Positions 10,614 through 22,700 of a DNA stretch of 64,000 nucleotides are shown one piece after another; the first letter of the stretch is position 1, and the number at the start of each line of letters is the position of its first letter. The stretch is from assembly GCA_020726505.1 (NCBI GenBank), contig JAHLEZ010000012.1, forward strand, positions 682,001-746,000, read 5' to 3'. The stretch comes from Leptodontidium sp. MPI-SDFR-AT-0119. Its lineage: Eukaryota; Ascomycota; Leotiomycetes; Helotiales; Leptodontidiaceae. The notes under the pieces were generated by a model. That model had not been told where the DNA came from. It saw only the letters and a list, made by a program, of their open reading frames with translations, and did no database searches. A program made the position numbers and the translations under genes.

Positions 10614-13262
10614 ATGTCGATGCCTTCTACAGATGCAATACAAGGAGGTCGTCGCGCCGAACCTCGTTTGCCTTTCATAGCTCCAAGGCAGCAGGTTCCG
10701 CCATCCTCTCTTCAGCCTGGGCTTGCATCATCAAGCAATCCTCCTCCAGAAAGTCAAAGAAGTAAGATCCCGCCACGATCTAAAAGTGGTTACTAGTATG
10801 TGCTAGTGCCGCCCGGTTTGACACTTCTGCTGACTAGAAATTTCTAGGACCTGTCGAACTCGCAGTACTTCCCTCCCGTCCTTCTCTAAACTTCTATAAT
10901 GACTAACGCCACCGGTAGAGGTGAAATGTGACGAAACAAGACTAGTATGTGGAGTACGTCGACATTCGATTAACATATAGGTGTTTGAGCTGACTAGGTC
11001 ATAACAATGCGTGCGCCTTGGTTACACCTGGTAGCCCTCTCGTGTTTTTACACGTCTTCAAAGACGCTAACAGATTCATAAGTAACTATAACCTAAGAGT
11101 TTCTTTTAAAGACGATACACCTAGAATTCTAGAACGAACACAGCAAGTTTCTACTACCGGTAGTCATGTTTAGGATCGTACGTGATTTCTTCTTTACTTT
11201 ATAGACACGCCAAAGCTAATTAACGCAACAAATGTACAAGACTAGGAACTAAAAGCCCGAGCACTAGAAGATACGCTACCTCCATTTTCAACACTGACAA
11301 CCGATAATAAGCGAGAGAGAAAAGCAGAGTCGCAAGATCCTAGAACATTCGTAGTCGTTACAAACTTAACAAGCTTCGCGGATTTGCCTGAATATCGAGA
11401 TGAAAGCATGGAGAGTATACGAGGAGGATCTAGGTATTCGGAACATGGTGGCGATAATAATAAGAAAAATTCGCTATCTAGCAGCCTAGTCGAAGAGGCA
11501 GATGATCCCAACGTGAGTCTTGCCTGCACTTGAATCTGTGTGAGGTGCACTCTAGACATACAATGTCTTGTGGATTCTCAGATACATCGAATAGGTAACT
11601 CGTACTAACATTCCAACCGATAGGTGGTAATACTCAAGACTTTTGAAGATCCCTTTCGAACTGGACCCGCGCAAGTTCCTTTTCGACCAGTTGTAATGCC
11701 AATAACACCTGCAAAGTCGAATTTGTCTAGCTACCGACAACAGCTACCAAGACAAGACAGTTCACATTCTAATTCTAATACGGTGTCTCTTCTCGATACT
11801 GCTCGTCGGGGAGGAAAAGATGCAGATCTGCTACAACATTACCGAACGACCATTTCGCCACAAATCATAAGGATTAGGAAGTCACAAGGAGATAAGGATA
11901 TGTTTGAAGTCCAGGCTCGACAGTACCCACCAGTAAGTCAGAACATCCTATCTGGGGGTAACCTACTAATACAAAGCAGCTTTTCCACGCAATAATGGCA
12001 CTTTCCGCTCTAAGCATAGCACACAAGAAAGGCTCTCACAATGCAAATGCCTTGGAGCATTATCAGCAAGTTATTCCAGCTTTGCAGACAACAGTGCAAA
12101 GCTCCCAAGATTCCTACGTACGTGTACCTGCCTTTTACTACTCTTAGAATTCATCGGCGGCTCTATGTTAAAATCATAATTCCTCAATTTCAAGCGGCGA
12201 AACGCGACTAATACTAATTTTGCTCTAGTCTGACGGCGCCTTGTTGACGCATCTGATTTTACTACTCTATGAAATTACTACACGTGAATCAAACATGTGG
12301 CAGCATCACTACGATACGCTTTTACGAATTATTTCTATGCGACGATAATTGCGTAATATCGACCACTACGACTTTATTATATAGATAATCTACTATATAG
12401 ATGTCTATACGGTTTTAAGTACAAGTGGAATAGGCATATTTGTCGAAGTCGTCCTCAAGCAAAATATGTTACCTTCACTAGAACGACACTTGCTGTCAAC
12501 TAGGGCCGATCAACCGCCTCTTATTTACCCTAAAGAACAGGTATACTTCCCGATAGTAATAAATATTAACTAAGAGATTATCTTGATTACACTACAAGTT
12601 AGTCGTCTAGGCAAAGCCTTAAGAGCAGAGACTAGTCACCAATATTTTGGGAGTGCTATTCTCGATAACCCACGGATTGTAGACCGACACAACCGCATCT
12701 AGAGTTTACAAAGACTGATTCTTGATTCCAGGATGAAATAGAGGTCTTAATTTCCGGACTATTAGACGTGACTAAGAACTCCAGAAACACTCCCTCCTAG
12801 GGTCTTTGAATGGGTAGAGTATGTGCGTTATATCATTCTCAGCTAGAAAATACCGCTAAAACTTTATAGTTATACCTTCTATTCCGAGTATATATACTCT
12901 ATACACATACCAGCATATACTCAGGGCAGTTGAACGACCCAGAGCCCGATACTAAAGCCCAGATCAATGCCTGCTGCGCGGAAATCCTCCACGCAGCTAG
13001 TATAATCCTCTCCAAGGAACGGTTCAATATGCGGTTTATCGTATTCCCACTTTTTATAGCGGGCTTTTGTACACGAAATGCAGCGGAGAAAGAGACGGCT
13101 CTGAGGTTTATAATCGAAGTCGAGAAGCACGGGTATAAAGGAAGCACCGACAATGTACGGAAGCTCTTACAAACAATTTATGAGAAACAGCACTTTGCAG
13201 TCATGCAGACAGGCAATTCGAACTCGGTAGATTGGATAAATGAGATAGAGCGGAGTAGGTAA
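10614..13262 (+). pseudogene. Zn2Cys6 / fungal-specific transcription factor, RIP-decayed
   Basis: Exon 1 (10614-~10796) encodes a Pro/Ser-rich leader ending PPRSKSG, the usual lead-in to a Zn2Cys6 cluster; the second half of the cluster is readable as VKCDETRLVCG from 10921. The middle region (about 11245-12348) carries introns at 11933-11979 and 12118-12228 with proper borders, and encodes LLQHYRTTISPQIIRI, HAIMALSALSIAHKKG and DGALLTHLILLLYEITTRES, the fungal-specific transcription factor domain. TAA at 12346 replaces a Gln. The C-terminal segment is intact at 12930-13262 (NACCAEILHAASIILSKERF). Stops also affect the zinc cluster, where Cys/Trp codons became TAC/TAG. Family members are nuclear regulators of metabolism; this copy cannot make a full protein. 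Confidence 0.75.
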
Positions 13263-14555
13263 CAGCTCATTATATACAGCTTATGAGGGCAGTTTGTAAG
13301 ATATGTGCGTGGGGAATCATAGAGTCCTCAGATAACCAGGTTTCGGGGAAGACTGAGAAAGAGGCTAATTAGCCGTTTAAATTTGGGAGTAGACGAAGAT
13401 TGATCTCCAGCTCTTAGATAAGGTGTAGATGTTAGTGAGTGATATGATCGAGAGACGTGAGAATCTATGTCATAAAACTAGGTGTGGAGGGTACGGGTGT
13501 GGAGGATACTGAGGGTTCCATATATGTGGGCGCTAGCCTAGTTTTCATTAGAGATTTACTACTCGTTCTTATTAGAGATTTAATGTAACGTTTATTCGCA
13601 CACTAATATTGCCGAAGTTCGAAAAGGAATCCACCCACAAGCTACATTCATGTTAGCTATGAGAAAAGAGATTAAGTCATATCGCTCGCCTTACCATTTG
13701 CCTTTTCCATCACGGTCTTGTTGTAGAAAGACGTATATAAAAAGATTCTTAGTTAGATAGTTTATCATGTCGAAAGGAGGCGAGGAGCCGAGGTATCGGT
13801 GATTGTAGAGAGATGAGAAAGAACTGAGGACTATAAGCATATCCAATTCTAATCAGGCCAAGTCGCACCCTACTCCTCCTTTATGAACTGAGTATACAGA
13901 GTAGGTGTGGTATTACAAGCTGAGGCACGGGACTGCAGAGTCGGGGGTTAATATCGATATATTAAGCGTAAACTACAAATCAGATGACTGGCAGCACCAC
14001 CAGATCTCCATATAATGACGTGGAAGCAAGACTTATGTTCTCATCTGGAAGTACAAATCAAACTTGTCAGGGGAATTTAGCCTACGTAATCTAGGATTAA
14101 GTGATTGAGCTGTCCGCGGTAGTAATCAGGAATCTCATGCACCGCTTTATTCCACGATAATACATGTTATAAAGTGATCCGTCATTCACATTTAAACCGG
14201 CTCGAAAGAAAAACCTCTATACCTTTCAGGTACTCGCATGTGATAATTAAACGTTAAGGTAGTGTACACAATATATAATATTCCTTTTCTACCCACAATG
14301 CTCGAAACTCGATGAATCTATAATCGGTGTAAACCAGCTTTTATAAAACTAAAAGGGCTCATTAGCCATACTTCATAGCTGTGAACCAACACAGTAATTA
14401 TACACTATAATATTGAAATATTTAAGTTTAGATAGCTATTATCGAAAGACGTTCCCTCACTCGCTTCGATACCCACATAACGCTGCGTCAGCAAATAGGA
14501 GGATCTCCCCTAGCCATTCGAATATTGCCCTGCTCTTTGCCATCTTGTGAATGCT
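13263..14555. other. Gene-free decayed sequence
   Basis: AT-rich, TpA-rich sequence with no frame longer than chance. Contains copy A of a dispersed direct repeat (13753-13837). No recognisable transposon ends. Confidence 0.4.
13753..13837 (+). repeat. Dispersed direct repeat, copy A
   Basis: TTAGATAGTTTATCATGTC followed by AAAGGAGGCGAGGAGCCGAG and a tail ending CTGAGGACTATAAG. It matches 16219-16311 in the same orientation with mainly transition differences and a small indel. Confidence 0.55.
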
Positions 14556-15732
14556 CTAGTCCTTAAACGGCTTCAAAACATTCAGAGCATCTCGGACATC
14601 CGGACCAGCGACTTCTAACGCTACAAGAGGGTCGTAGGGCACTACCAAGACGTATTCGAGTACCTCCGAACCTTTGGGGTAGGGCTCGTCTTCAGTATAG
14701 CTTAGAAACCAGTTAGTCCGAGTTTCTAAAAACCATTTCTCATTTATGTAGCTTCTAAAGCGTCTTTTCTTATCCCCTGAAGCTTCGTAGTACTTAAGAT
14801 CTAGATTAACTTGGACCTTGTAAAGGTGTTTGCCCAGCACATGTCCCGTGGCAGCCATATCCTTGAGGACTTTTGTAGGCATAGTAGAAGCAGTCGCAGT
14901 AACTTTTGTAAATACGACGGAGGGAATCTTGTTACGGCACATAAACTCATGGAATACATTTGCCGAATCCATATCGAAGCCTCCATTATTATTTACTATT
15001 AGGTCCGCAATTATAGTGTAACAAGAGTTAGGAAGGTTAGGTTCCACGGTATAACCACCTTAGAGAATGACCCTCGAAGTGACTTTTACAAAATTCTCGG
15101 GTTAAAGTTAAGCAAATGTCCAGATATCAGCAAATAAAGATATAAGTAAGAAAGTCAGCTTTTCCTCCGGTTTAGGGTCCCTAGGTTGTCCCTCTAACGT
15201 CTCAACTCTGCTCTTTACAAGTCTACTAAGAAGACTAATGCCCGACTCGATTTCTAAAGGATTTCCCGGATTGCTTTTAGGCTGTCTATATAAGGTGAAA
15301 ACAACGTTTTCGGCTATGAAGTCGCAATCAAACTCGTGAGGGTGTACTAGACGAGACTTAGTCGTGGCTACCTCGCCTCAAGCTATTAGTATATCCCGGC
15401 GCCTAAGAGAGTCTAACGCTCCTCGTCTAAAGCGGGCTCGCTCTTTCGCTGGCTTTAGGTTTGCAATGTAACCCACAATACTATGTTATGTTCAAGTTAG
15501 TTCATAAATTCTAATACTAAAGCGGAGTGAGAACAAAGGTAATATAAAGTACATTAAGTAAGAAACAAGTTCGGGGCAATATAAGAAGATAAATCCTAAC
15601 GTACTTAATCAAGCTAATATCATATAACAGGTCAAGCTCAACCATAGCTAACAAATCATCCAAATCCGCTGCGAGATCTGTCACAACTACCACGTTAGGC
15701 GATGCTTTCGAGTACGTGATTCGTTAAGCCAT
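14556..15732 (-). pseudogene. Inosine-uridine nucleoside hydrolase-like gene, RIP-decayed
   Basis: ATG at 15732 starts a frame with the Asp-rich N-terminal motif VVVVTDLAADLDDLLAMVEL, corresponding to the calcium- and ribose-binding DTDxGxDDxxA region of nucleoside hydrolases. A second block (about 15180-15480) has VHPHEFDCDFIAENV, and the third (14556-15047, uninterrupted) has GFDMDSANVFHEFMCRNKIP, PSVVFTKVTATAS, ATGHVLGKHLYKVQVNLDL and a C-terminal acidic region, following the order of this family. Blocks lie in different frames, consistent with lost introns or indels, and the first two contain TAA/TGA stops. Intact enzymes hydrolyse the N-glycosidic bond of nucleosides; here the leading Asp motif is altered (AAD for GxD), so activity is not expected. 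Confidence 0.6.
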
Positions 15733-16426
15733 GACTTACAACAAAGTTTCGTAAACCTTTCGCCCCTTAGCGTCAAGGCCGGTTAATATCTCAGGCTTAG
15801 TCCGTAGTATATCCATAGCAGGCGACTTTTGAGTTCGGAAGTAAGGAAGAGGAGAAGGTAAAATGCTTTCTTTCCGATAATAGAAACACGATACTTATAG
15901 TCATCTCCCCTTCGCTAGGCAGTACTTCTCTCATTAACCCAGTAAGTTAAAAACGGGTCGCCCCATTGCACGTACTCGGTGAGGATTTGTGGGCCACAAT
16001 TTTTCAACGCTACTATATAGTGGGTAACTAGGGCACTCACATATAGTCCATAGGACCCTAGGGCACTAGCAAATTGCTAAAATTGCCACCCAGTCGTCCT
16101 AGTCTTGGTCTACGCTACTTAGCCCTATTTACTACAGTCGAACGCAAGCACACAGCAACAAGTGCTTATAATTACGAAAACCGAGGCTTAGGCTGTTAGT
16201 CTAAGGGGTGAGTTCGATTTAGATAGTTCAACATGTCAAAAGGAGGCGAGGAGCCGAGGTGTCAGTAATTGCAGAGAGATAACAGTCACGAGAATCTACT
16301 GAGGATCATAAGAATCGTTTATCATTTCTATTACTAAGAAATTGTTCGCCCTCTCTTTTTCCAAAGTTATTGCCTTTATTAGACATTGTTTCCCCTGACA
16401 TCTTTGAGATTCACCTCGTCATCGCC
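15733..16426. other. Gene-free decayed sequence between two pseudogenes
   Basis: TpA-rich with no supported gene. Includes repeat copy B (16219-16311). Might contain the lost 5' or 3' parts of neighbouring relics. Confidence 0.35.
16219..16311 (+). repeat. Dispersed direct repeat, copy B
   Basis: Same core as 13753-13837 (AAAGGAGGCGAGGAGCCGAG). The two copies flank the nucleoside-hydrolase relic in direct orientation, 2.4 kb apart; they may be ends of an old element or a dispersed repeat. Confidence 0.55.
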
Positions 16427-16909
16427 TCAAAAAGTCCCTCCACTAGTATAAATACAAACACAAAATCTTACACTAGGATTCTTATCGCCGGTTCCAGAAG
16501 AAAGGGGGTGATGAAATTCATCATCGAATTTATCTCCAGGTAAGTAATAGTGCCAACCTCTCAGATCATCCCAATCAATCAATTGACCCGGGGTGTCTAT
16601 AAGCTTCATAATAATATTTCTATTAATAATTGCCTTGTTGACGTCCTAGAAGAGCTTTCGTGGTGTTTTATTCTTTGGGAGCCTTCCTTTGACTTTATAG
16701 TTAACGAATTCTTTCTAAGGACCTTTATTATATGCCGCCTCGTCCTGGATAAAGTATGTTTAGACGCCAGCGGAAGGATCTATAACAATGTCGACAGGGT
16801 GGATACGGAGATGTCCGCCATTAGTGCCGAACTTGTACTTAATAGCTTTATTGACAAGTCGTGTCAATTGATTTTCCACCTCTTCGATTGTGTTGGAAAA
16901 GGTTACCAT
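16427..16909 (-). pseudogene. Hypothetical gene, RIP-decayed
   Basis: From ATG 16909 one frame reads MVTFSNTIEEVENQLTRLVN, then GGHLRIHPVDIVIDPSAG, FVNYKVKGRLPKNKTPRKLF and, after three TAA/TAG stops, the open stretch MKLIDTPGQLIDWDDLRGWH to the end at 16427. Stops fall where Gln or Trp would fit and there is no frameshift over about 480 bp, so the sequence was coding until recently. No family recognised; not membrane-bound. Confidence 0.5.
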
Positions 16910-17749
16910 AGTTGACGATTTGAGGGACGGTAAAATTTTAGATATTCAACCGCTGCAGAAGGAAATAAACATAAACAAATGTTAGTATTGAATATATATA
17001 ATAATCTAAGGACAGTAGTACGCACTCAGTTTTAGACTAAAGTTCTTGTGTTTATATCAAACTTTTATTGCCATTTCAGAAATGTTGTTCGCTAGTTGAT
17101 ACTTTAATAAATAGTCGTCAACCCGTACTTTCAGGCTGAGCTCACCACCCCGCTTTTAGTGCCGCGCCTCAAAACCCCGCTTCAGTAACCACCCCGCTTT
17201 AGTGACTACCCCGCTGCAGTGACCACCCCGCTGCAGTGACCACCTCGCTTCACACTAGGTGGCAAAATAAATTTGTAAACATTCCAATACTAAGTAATTC
17301 TATACAATTCATTAAATCTGCCCATTTTCTAAGGCACATTTAAACCTAGCTTTCGTCCCCGGATATTTATAAACATCTTCAAAGAAAACTAGATCTAGCA
17401 GTTCCAGGTCTTCAACACTTGTATTATGGCAATCGCGCCCCCTGTCGCAAAAATGAACCTCGCCAACAGAGTCCTACCAACATGTGCTATAAGTTAAGAT
17501 TCTTAATCTTATTTCTATATACTAAGAGAATAAGTCTAATGTATAACCGAGTTGACTACCAAATTGCCCAGGATGCTGGCAACTGAACCGCACATGTGCA
17601 CGGATCAACAGATAAGTGATAGTCTTAAACTCTGCGTGAGTGGGACCTGCACGATCAAAGAGGCTCTTTGTAGGTCTGTTTTTATGAAGCTTTGGAAGGA
17701 TAACTGATATTATTAGCGACTAAATACATTACGGAAAGCATCTGTAACC
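16910..17749. other. Gene-free region with minisatellite
   Basis: AT-rich sequence without supported gene; holds a GC-rich 17-bp tandem repeat at 17144-17253. Confidence 0.4.
17144..17253 (+). repeat. 17-bp tandem repeat (minisatellite)
   Basis: Consensus ACCACCCCGCTGCAGTG. The last three full units and a partial one are contiguous from about 17188; two more diverged units lie upstream. Unit differences are C/T or G/A changes such as CTGCAG to CTTTAG. The run is conspicuously GC-rich against its surroundings. Confidence 0.6.
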
Positions 17750-18938
17750 GGGCACTACGAAACAGAACTAATATTGTTTCCATCACCGCAATCGTTGGAG
17801 TGTCCCTTGCTTTACTGGCCGTAATACTACGCTTCTTGTCGAGGATGAAAAGTCGAAAACCCGGAATGGACGACTGGACTATGATTATTGCAATGGTTTG
17901 AATGCCTAGGTTCGAAATATATGCTGGTAATGACTTTTTCCTAGTAGGGATTTGTGATTCCGCTCTCTGCAATGGCTATCATACGTATGTCAATAAGGAT
18001 ATTACACGTTCCCGAATTAAAAAATGCTAATATATTAACGTAGTTGCGAACCATAGACTTGGAAAGGATATCTGGTCTGTGCCTTTTGAGAATATAACTT
18101 ATATTCTATATATAAGTCTAGATTAACTTCGTGATTATTCTAAACTTGTTTAGATATTTTACATTAGCGAGGTGCTATATCTTGGGAGTTCGACGATAAT
18201 ACGGGTGTCAATACTATGTCTTTACCTTCGAATTTTCTCCTAGGGACTGCTAAGAAGAATAACGCATGTCGCTACGGTGGTAAATCTTCTCTACGGCACG
18301 GCTTTTATTACTACTTCAATATTCCAATGTATTCCAGTCCACGCCGCTTGGACGAGCTGGGATGGCACGGTTCCGGCTAAATGCATTAATGCAAATGTAG
18401 TCGGATGGACAAGCGCCGCAATCAACATTATTCTTGATGCAGTTACTGTTATCCTCCCATTACTAGAGTTAACAAGACTCGTGATGTCATGGGAACAAAA
18501 GATTCATATATTAGTTATGTTTAGCCTCGGATTTCTGTAAGTACCTAAGAATCAAAGTTCCAAGACTTGCCCCTAATACAAGAACAACTAGAGTCACTAT
18601 CGTCAGTACATTACGACTGACATCGCTAGTTAAGTTCGTAAACACTCATAATATAACTTGTAAGTTCCTTTTAAAACGTCGATATACAGGGATTAACCAT
18701 AGAGGCAGGGGATTATATTCCTGTAGAATATTAGAGCTCCATCGAGGTTCATGTCAGTGTTATCTACGTATACTTACCAACCTTACCTTCTCTCTTTAGG
18801 AAAAAAGCACTAGCTACTAGACAGGACGATCTGGCTATACCGCTAGACCCGATTCTTCACAAGCCAAAGAATAGTCATTCGGATGTCCTCCCACTTTTGA
18901 GGCTAGTAACCATCGATAAGCACAAAGGCGTCGATTAA
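17750..18938 (+). pseudogene. Fungal rhodopsin-like integral membrane protein, RIP-decayed
   Basis: Blocks in order: VSITAIVGVSLALLAVILRF with SRKPGMDDWTMIIAMV (membrane helices 1-2 and the conserved GxDDW loop), then about 18160-18290 VSILCLYLRIFS...GLLRRITHVAT, then an open segment LYGTAFITTSIFQCIPVHAA and AINIILDAVTVILPLLELTR (18277-18540), then TIVSTLRLTSLVKFVNT after another gap and, at the end, SSIEVHVSVI and a cytoplasmic tail closing at TAA 18936-18938. This order matches the seven-helix fungal rhodopsin-domain family (putative plasma-membrane sensors or PTH11-like proteins). Introns with GTAAGT and several TAG/TAA stops are visible. Start not determined. Confidence 0.7.
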
Positions 18939-19382
18939 GATCAAATCTCTCAAAGTTTCAAGTAGATAATAAAACCTCAACGACGAATAATACCTTTCTT
19001 TAAGTCAGCTGCTTCGCGTGCAAGTAATATCGTAATATTTTGCTTGAATATAAGTCATGCTTGAACTTTACCATGCCAGAAACCCCTCGAAGGAATTATC
19101 GAATACCAAGGGACAAAAAGGATAATTGGACTTATTTGTTCACCACATTATTAGACTGTTTAGAGGGGTCGCCCGTTCCTGTCTTAACACATCCTCTAGG
19201 AAGCGTGTAGTAGTACTCGTTATTCTCGCATCAAGCTCAGTTTGTGACTGTTGAAATAAATCTTTCACTATCGGGCTTGTTGTGTTAGGATTCGCAGCGC
19301 AGATTGCAGTCAGCAGATACGGTCCAGGAAGTACTCCACGCGGTTCCCGAGATGTAGGTGGGGACCTAGCTGTGGAGTCGTG
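18939..19382. other. Left flank of the nested LINE insertion
   Basis: No gene recognised. The pre-insertion target reads across from here into 30824 onward once both LINEs are removed. Confidence 0.4.
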
Positions 19383-19394
19383 CCTAAGCGAAGG
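19383..19394. repeat. Target-site duplication of the older LINE, left copy
   Basis: CCTAAGCGAAGG, identical to 30812-30823. The right copy borders the 5' end of the older LINE, so the two copies bracket that element together with the younger LINE nested in its tail. Confidence 0.7.
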
Positions 19395-19404
19395 TGATGA
19401 TGAT
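19390..19404. repeat. Target-site duplication of the younger LINE, 3'-side copy
   Basis: GAAGGTGATGATGAT, identical to 25208-25222. It consists of the last bases of the older LINE's flank plus its repeat tail, which shows that the younger element inserted into that tail. Confidence 0.7.
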
Positions 19405-19706
19405 TGATTGATTGATTCTATTTAACGTCTGACTAAGGTCCGTGCGTAGCACGTGACCTACTCCGAATTCGAAGATAGGACGCTAGCAGTAAACTCCTAG
19501 AAACCGGAGGCTAAAAGCCTTAAATATACATAGATACTTTGCGTTCTTCCTTAACAGCAAGTATTAGAAGGGCAGGTGTTTAAACCGGAATCAGACACAG
19601 AGCCCTCCTCTATGCTCTAGCCCTCCCACTCCCCGTGGCGCCCACAACCACATTAGATTCTTGGACAAAGGAAATAATCTTGTGAATAATATATAAAGAG
19701 AAGTTG

Positions 19707-22700
19707 CTAGCATGCTAGCTTTCGGTAAGGACAAGTGTCCTCATAAAAGCGGTTTCTACGCCACCACTCTATTAGTAAAGAGATACCTTCGCCAGTGCCG
19801 AGGAGCTGTGGTATCAGGGTATAAGGAGGCCCTTGAGGGCGGCTAGCGCGCCTCCGAGCAATTCTGCAAAAGAAGAAGTGGAATCGTGACTTTGGAGAGC
19901 CGCAAGAGCAATACAGTTCGGCCTCTGTATGGTTAAACCTCTCATGGTAGTCCTTAAAGTCGCCGTGGTTCGATCTGGCTGCTAGGATCCGGCCTAGTTC
20001 CTTCCTGGGGAGCCGTAGCTCCTTCGGGGGAACGGGGGCTGTGCTGATTGATAGAAGTCGGTAATTCTCGTGTGCTGCAGTTACCCACCACTCCGCACGT
20101 GCGTTTGTAGCTTGCAGGGCTTGCCATCTCTTTAGGGAAGCAAAGGAGAGAGGGAGGGAGGAGCTGGGGAGCTGAGAGGAGCCTTTACGGGCCTCTATGT
20201 CTGCTAGCTCGTTTCCATGAACATCCGCGTGACCTGGCACCCAGCGGATATGTATGTCTCCGGCTGATGAAACATGGCCTCTTCTCTTCCAAGCCTCTCT
20301 TGCCTCTATAAAGGAAGTGAAAACAGACTGTGAGGTGGACGGTGAAGGAGAGAGAAGGCGTAGCGCAACTTCGAGGTTGTCGAGGCAGACCCAGACGTCT
20401 TTTGCAAGTCGGTTTAAGGGGTGTAAGAGGGCCGCTCTTGCACCAAGTAACGCGGCAATGGCTTCTGCATCAAAGATTTCAGCACTAGGGCCGAGAGGGT
20501 AAGACTCTTTGTGCGTGGCTCCAAACTGTGAAATAGCATAGCCTGCTCCTGCATTGCCATTTTGAAGCTTTGAACCGTCTGTGTATACTATTATATCATT
20601 TGTCGGGATTTGATGGATAAAGTGCGTAAATGCAGAGGCGCGTTGTTCTTTAGTAAGGGTAGGGTCCGGAGCTCCTATCCTTTTCTCTGCTTCTTTCCGG
20701 CTTTCTGCCATAAACCAAGGGGGTAGTGCAAGCATATCGAGCTGTTCTGAGGGAGGTAGGGAAAGAAACCTTCTCGCGAAACGGGTTGGGGCTTGGCTTC
20801 TTCGTGTCGTCGGTATAAGGGGTCCTCGAATGGCATATGCACGTGTTCGGAGGGGGTGTTGAGGGTCGAGCCGTCGGATTCGGACTGTAGCACGTAGTGC
20901 TATTTCATCAAGTTTGAGTTCGGGAGGCGAGAGTCCTGATTCTCGGTATAATACTGAGGAGGGGGTTGTAGAAAACACAGGAAGAATGGATCTGGCTGAG
21001 GTTAGCGTTACTTTTTCAAACTTCACAGTTAGATTGTCGACTCCGTTTGAGGTGTAGCCGTTGCGTGTCTGCCTCTTACGGCCTGGCCACCACGTCTCCG
21101 CTGCAAAGTAAGCAACAGAGAGCACACACGCTTCCATAGCTTGTCGTGTAAGCATAGGAGATACGCCTCGAAGTGTGTTGCCGAGAGAGGAGAGAGCTCT
21201 AGCTGTTTTGAGAGCCTTAGATGCTTGTGTAAGGGCATGGTGCTTGAAGGTCAGCTTCCTGTCAAAGAGGACTCCGAGCCACTTAAGGTAAGGGCGCTCT
21301 GTGCTTTCGGATACTATGAAGGATCCGACTTCTATCGAGGGGGAGTTGTTCTTGTCTGCGCGTTTTCGAGAGAAGTGTAGAAGCTCTGACTTCTCAGGAT
21401 CAAAGGTAATCCCTTCCAAACGTCCCCACTCTAAAGCTTGAGCAAGTGTAGCCGATAGGGCAAGGGAGTTCTCTTGGAGGGAGGGAGAGATTTTGCAGGA
21501 AGCAACATCGTCTGCATAACCAAATCCATCCTGAAGCTGGTCAAGGAAAAAGAGAGGGGAGATATAAAGCATAAAAAGAATAGGTGAGACCGGGGAACCC
21601 TGAGGCAGCCCGCACTCTATTGCTCTTGCATCTCCAATCTCGCCATCGAGCCGGATGCAGACTTTGCGGTTTGTAGCAAAGGAGGCCACCCACTCGCACA
21701 AGTGGCTGGGCCACCCTTGTTCCCGTAGTCGTCTTACGAGCCTGCCTGGTAGGACCGCATCGAATGCCCCCTTGACGTCGAGTGTAAGGACAGAAGCTGT
21801 ACGGCCCTGGTTTAAAGCCGTTTCGATATCGTGGGTGAGGCACGTTGTAAGGTCAACTGAGGACCGCAAAGGGAGAGCACCAAACTGTTGTGGGGCTAGA
21901 ACGTTATATTTAATTGCGACCCATGACATTCTTTTAGCCACGAGTCTCTCTAGGCCTTTCCCAAGCACGGAAAGAAGGGCGATAGGTCTATATGACCGGG
22001 GGGAGGATCGGTCCGCTTTGTTTGGCTTGCTAAGGATGGCGAGGATAGCGGTTCGGAAGCAAGAGGGGTGATAGCCAATTTGAATACAAGCTTGGAAGAG
22101 CTTAAAGACGTGCTTCTTTAATAGAGGCCACCCTAAGCGTAGAACTGGCGTAGGGATTTCGTCTTTGCCAGGCGTTGTGTTGCCTGCTCCGAGTATTGAC
22201 TTCTCTACCTCCTGTTCTGTGATGTCGGGGAAGGGAAGGGAGGCTTTGGGGGTAGCGAAGGCTGTAAGGGGGATGTCACCAACTTCTGCAGCATTACGTA
22301 GTAGGTTTCGCGCAAGGACGTCTCTTTTGGCTTCCAACGTGGTGGCAGGGGGGTCTTGAGGGCGTAGAGGGTCTCTTAAGGGAGGGGATCGAAAAGAACC
22401 TGTTGACTTATGCCACTTTGCAATCTCGAAGACGTCTTTGCTTGTAGCTGCCTCGTTGAGCTTCTTCTGGTAAAAGGACTCCTTTGCTTGCCGGGTTGCC
22501 CTACGCAGCGCTTTCTTTGCTTCGTCTGTTGCGAAACCGTATTGCCCTCTTCTTGCAGCCCGGAAATCTTGTACTGCAAGGGCGCAAGCTTCGTTCCACC
22601 ACGGCTGTCCCATGTTGTGTGGTAGCGCACGCCTAGCAGAGCCTTGATAGGCTTTCTGAGTTGCTTCAACGATGTTCGAGGCATATTCGTCAAGCGAGTT

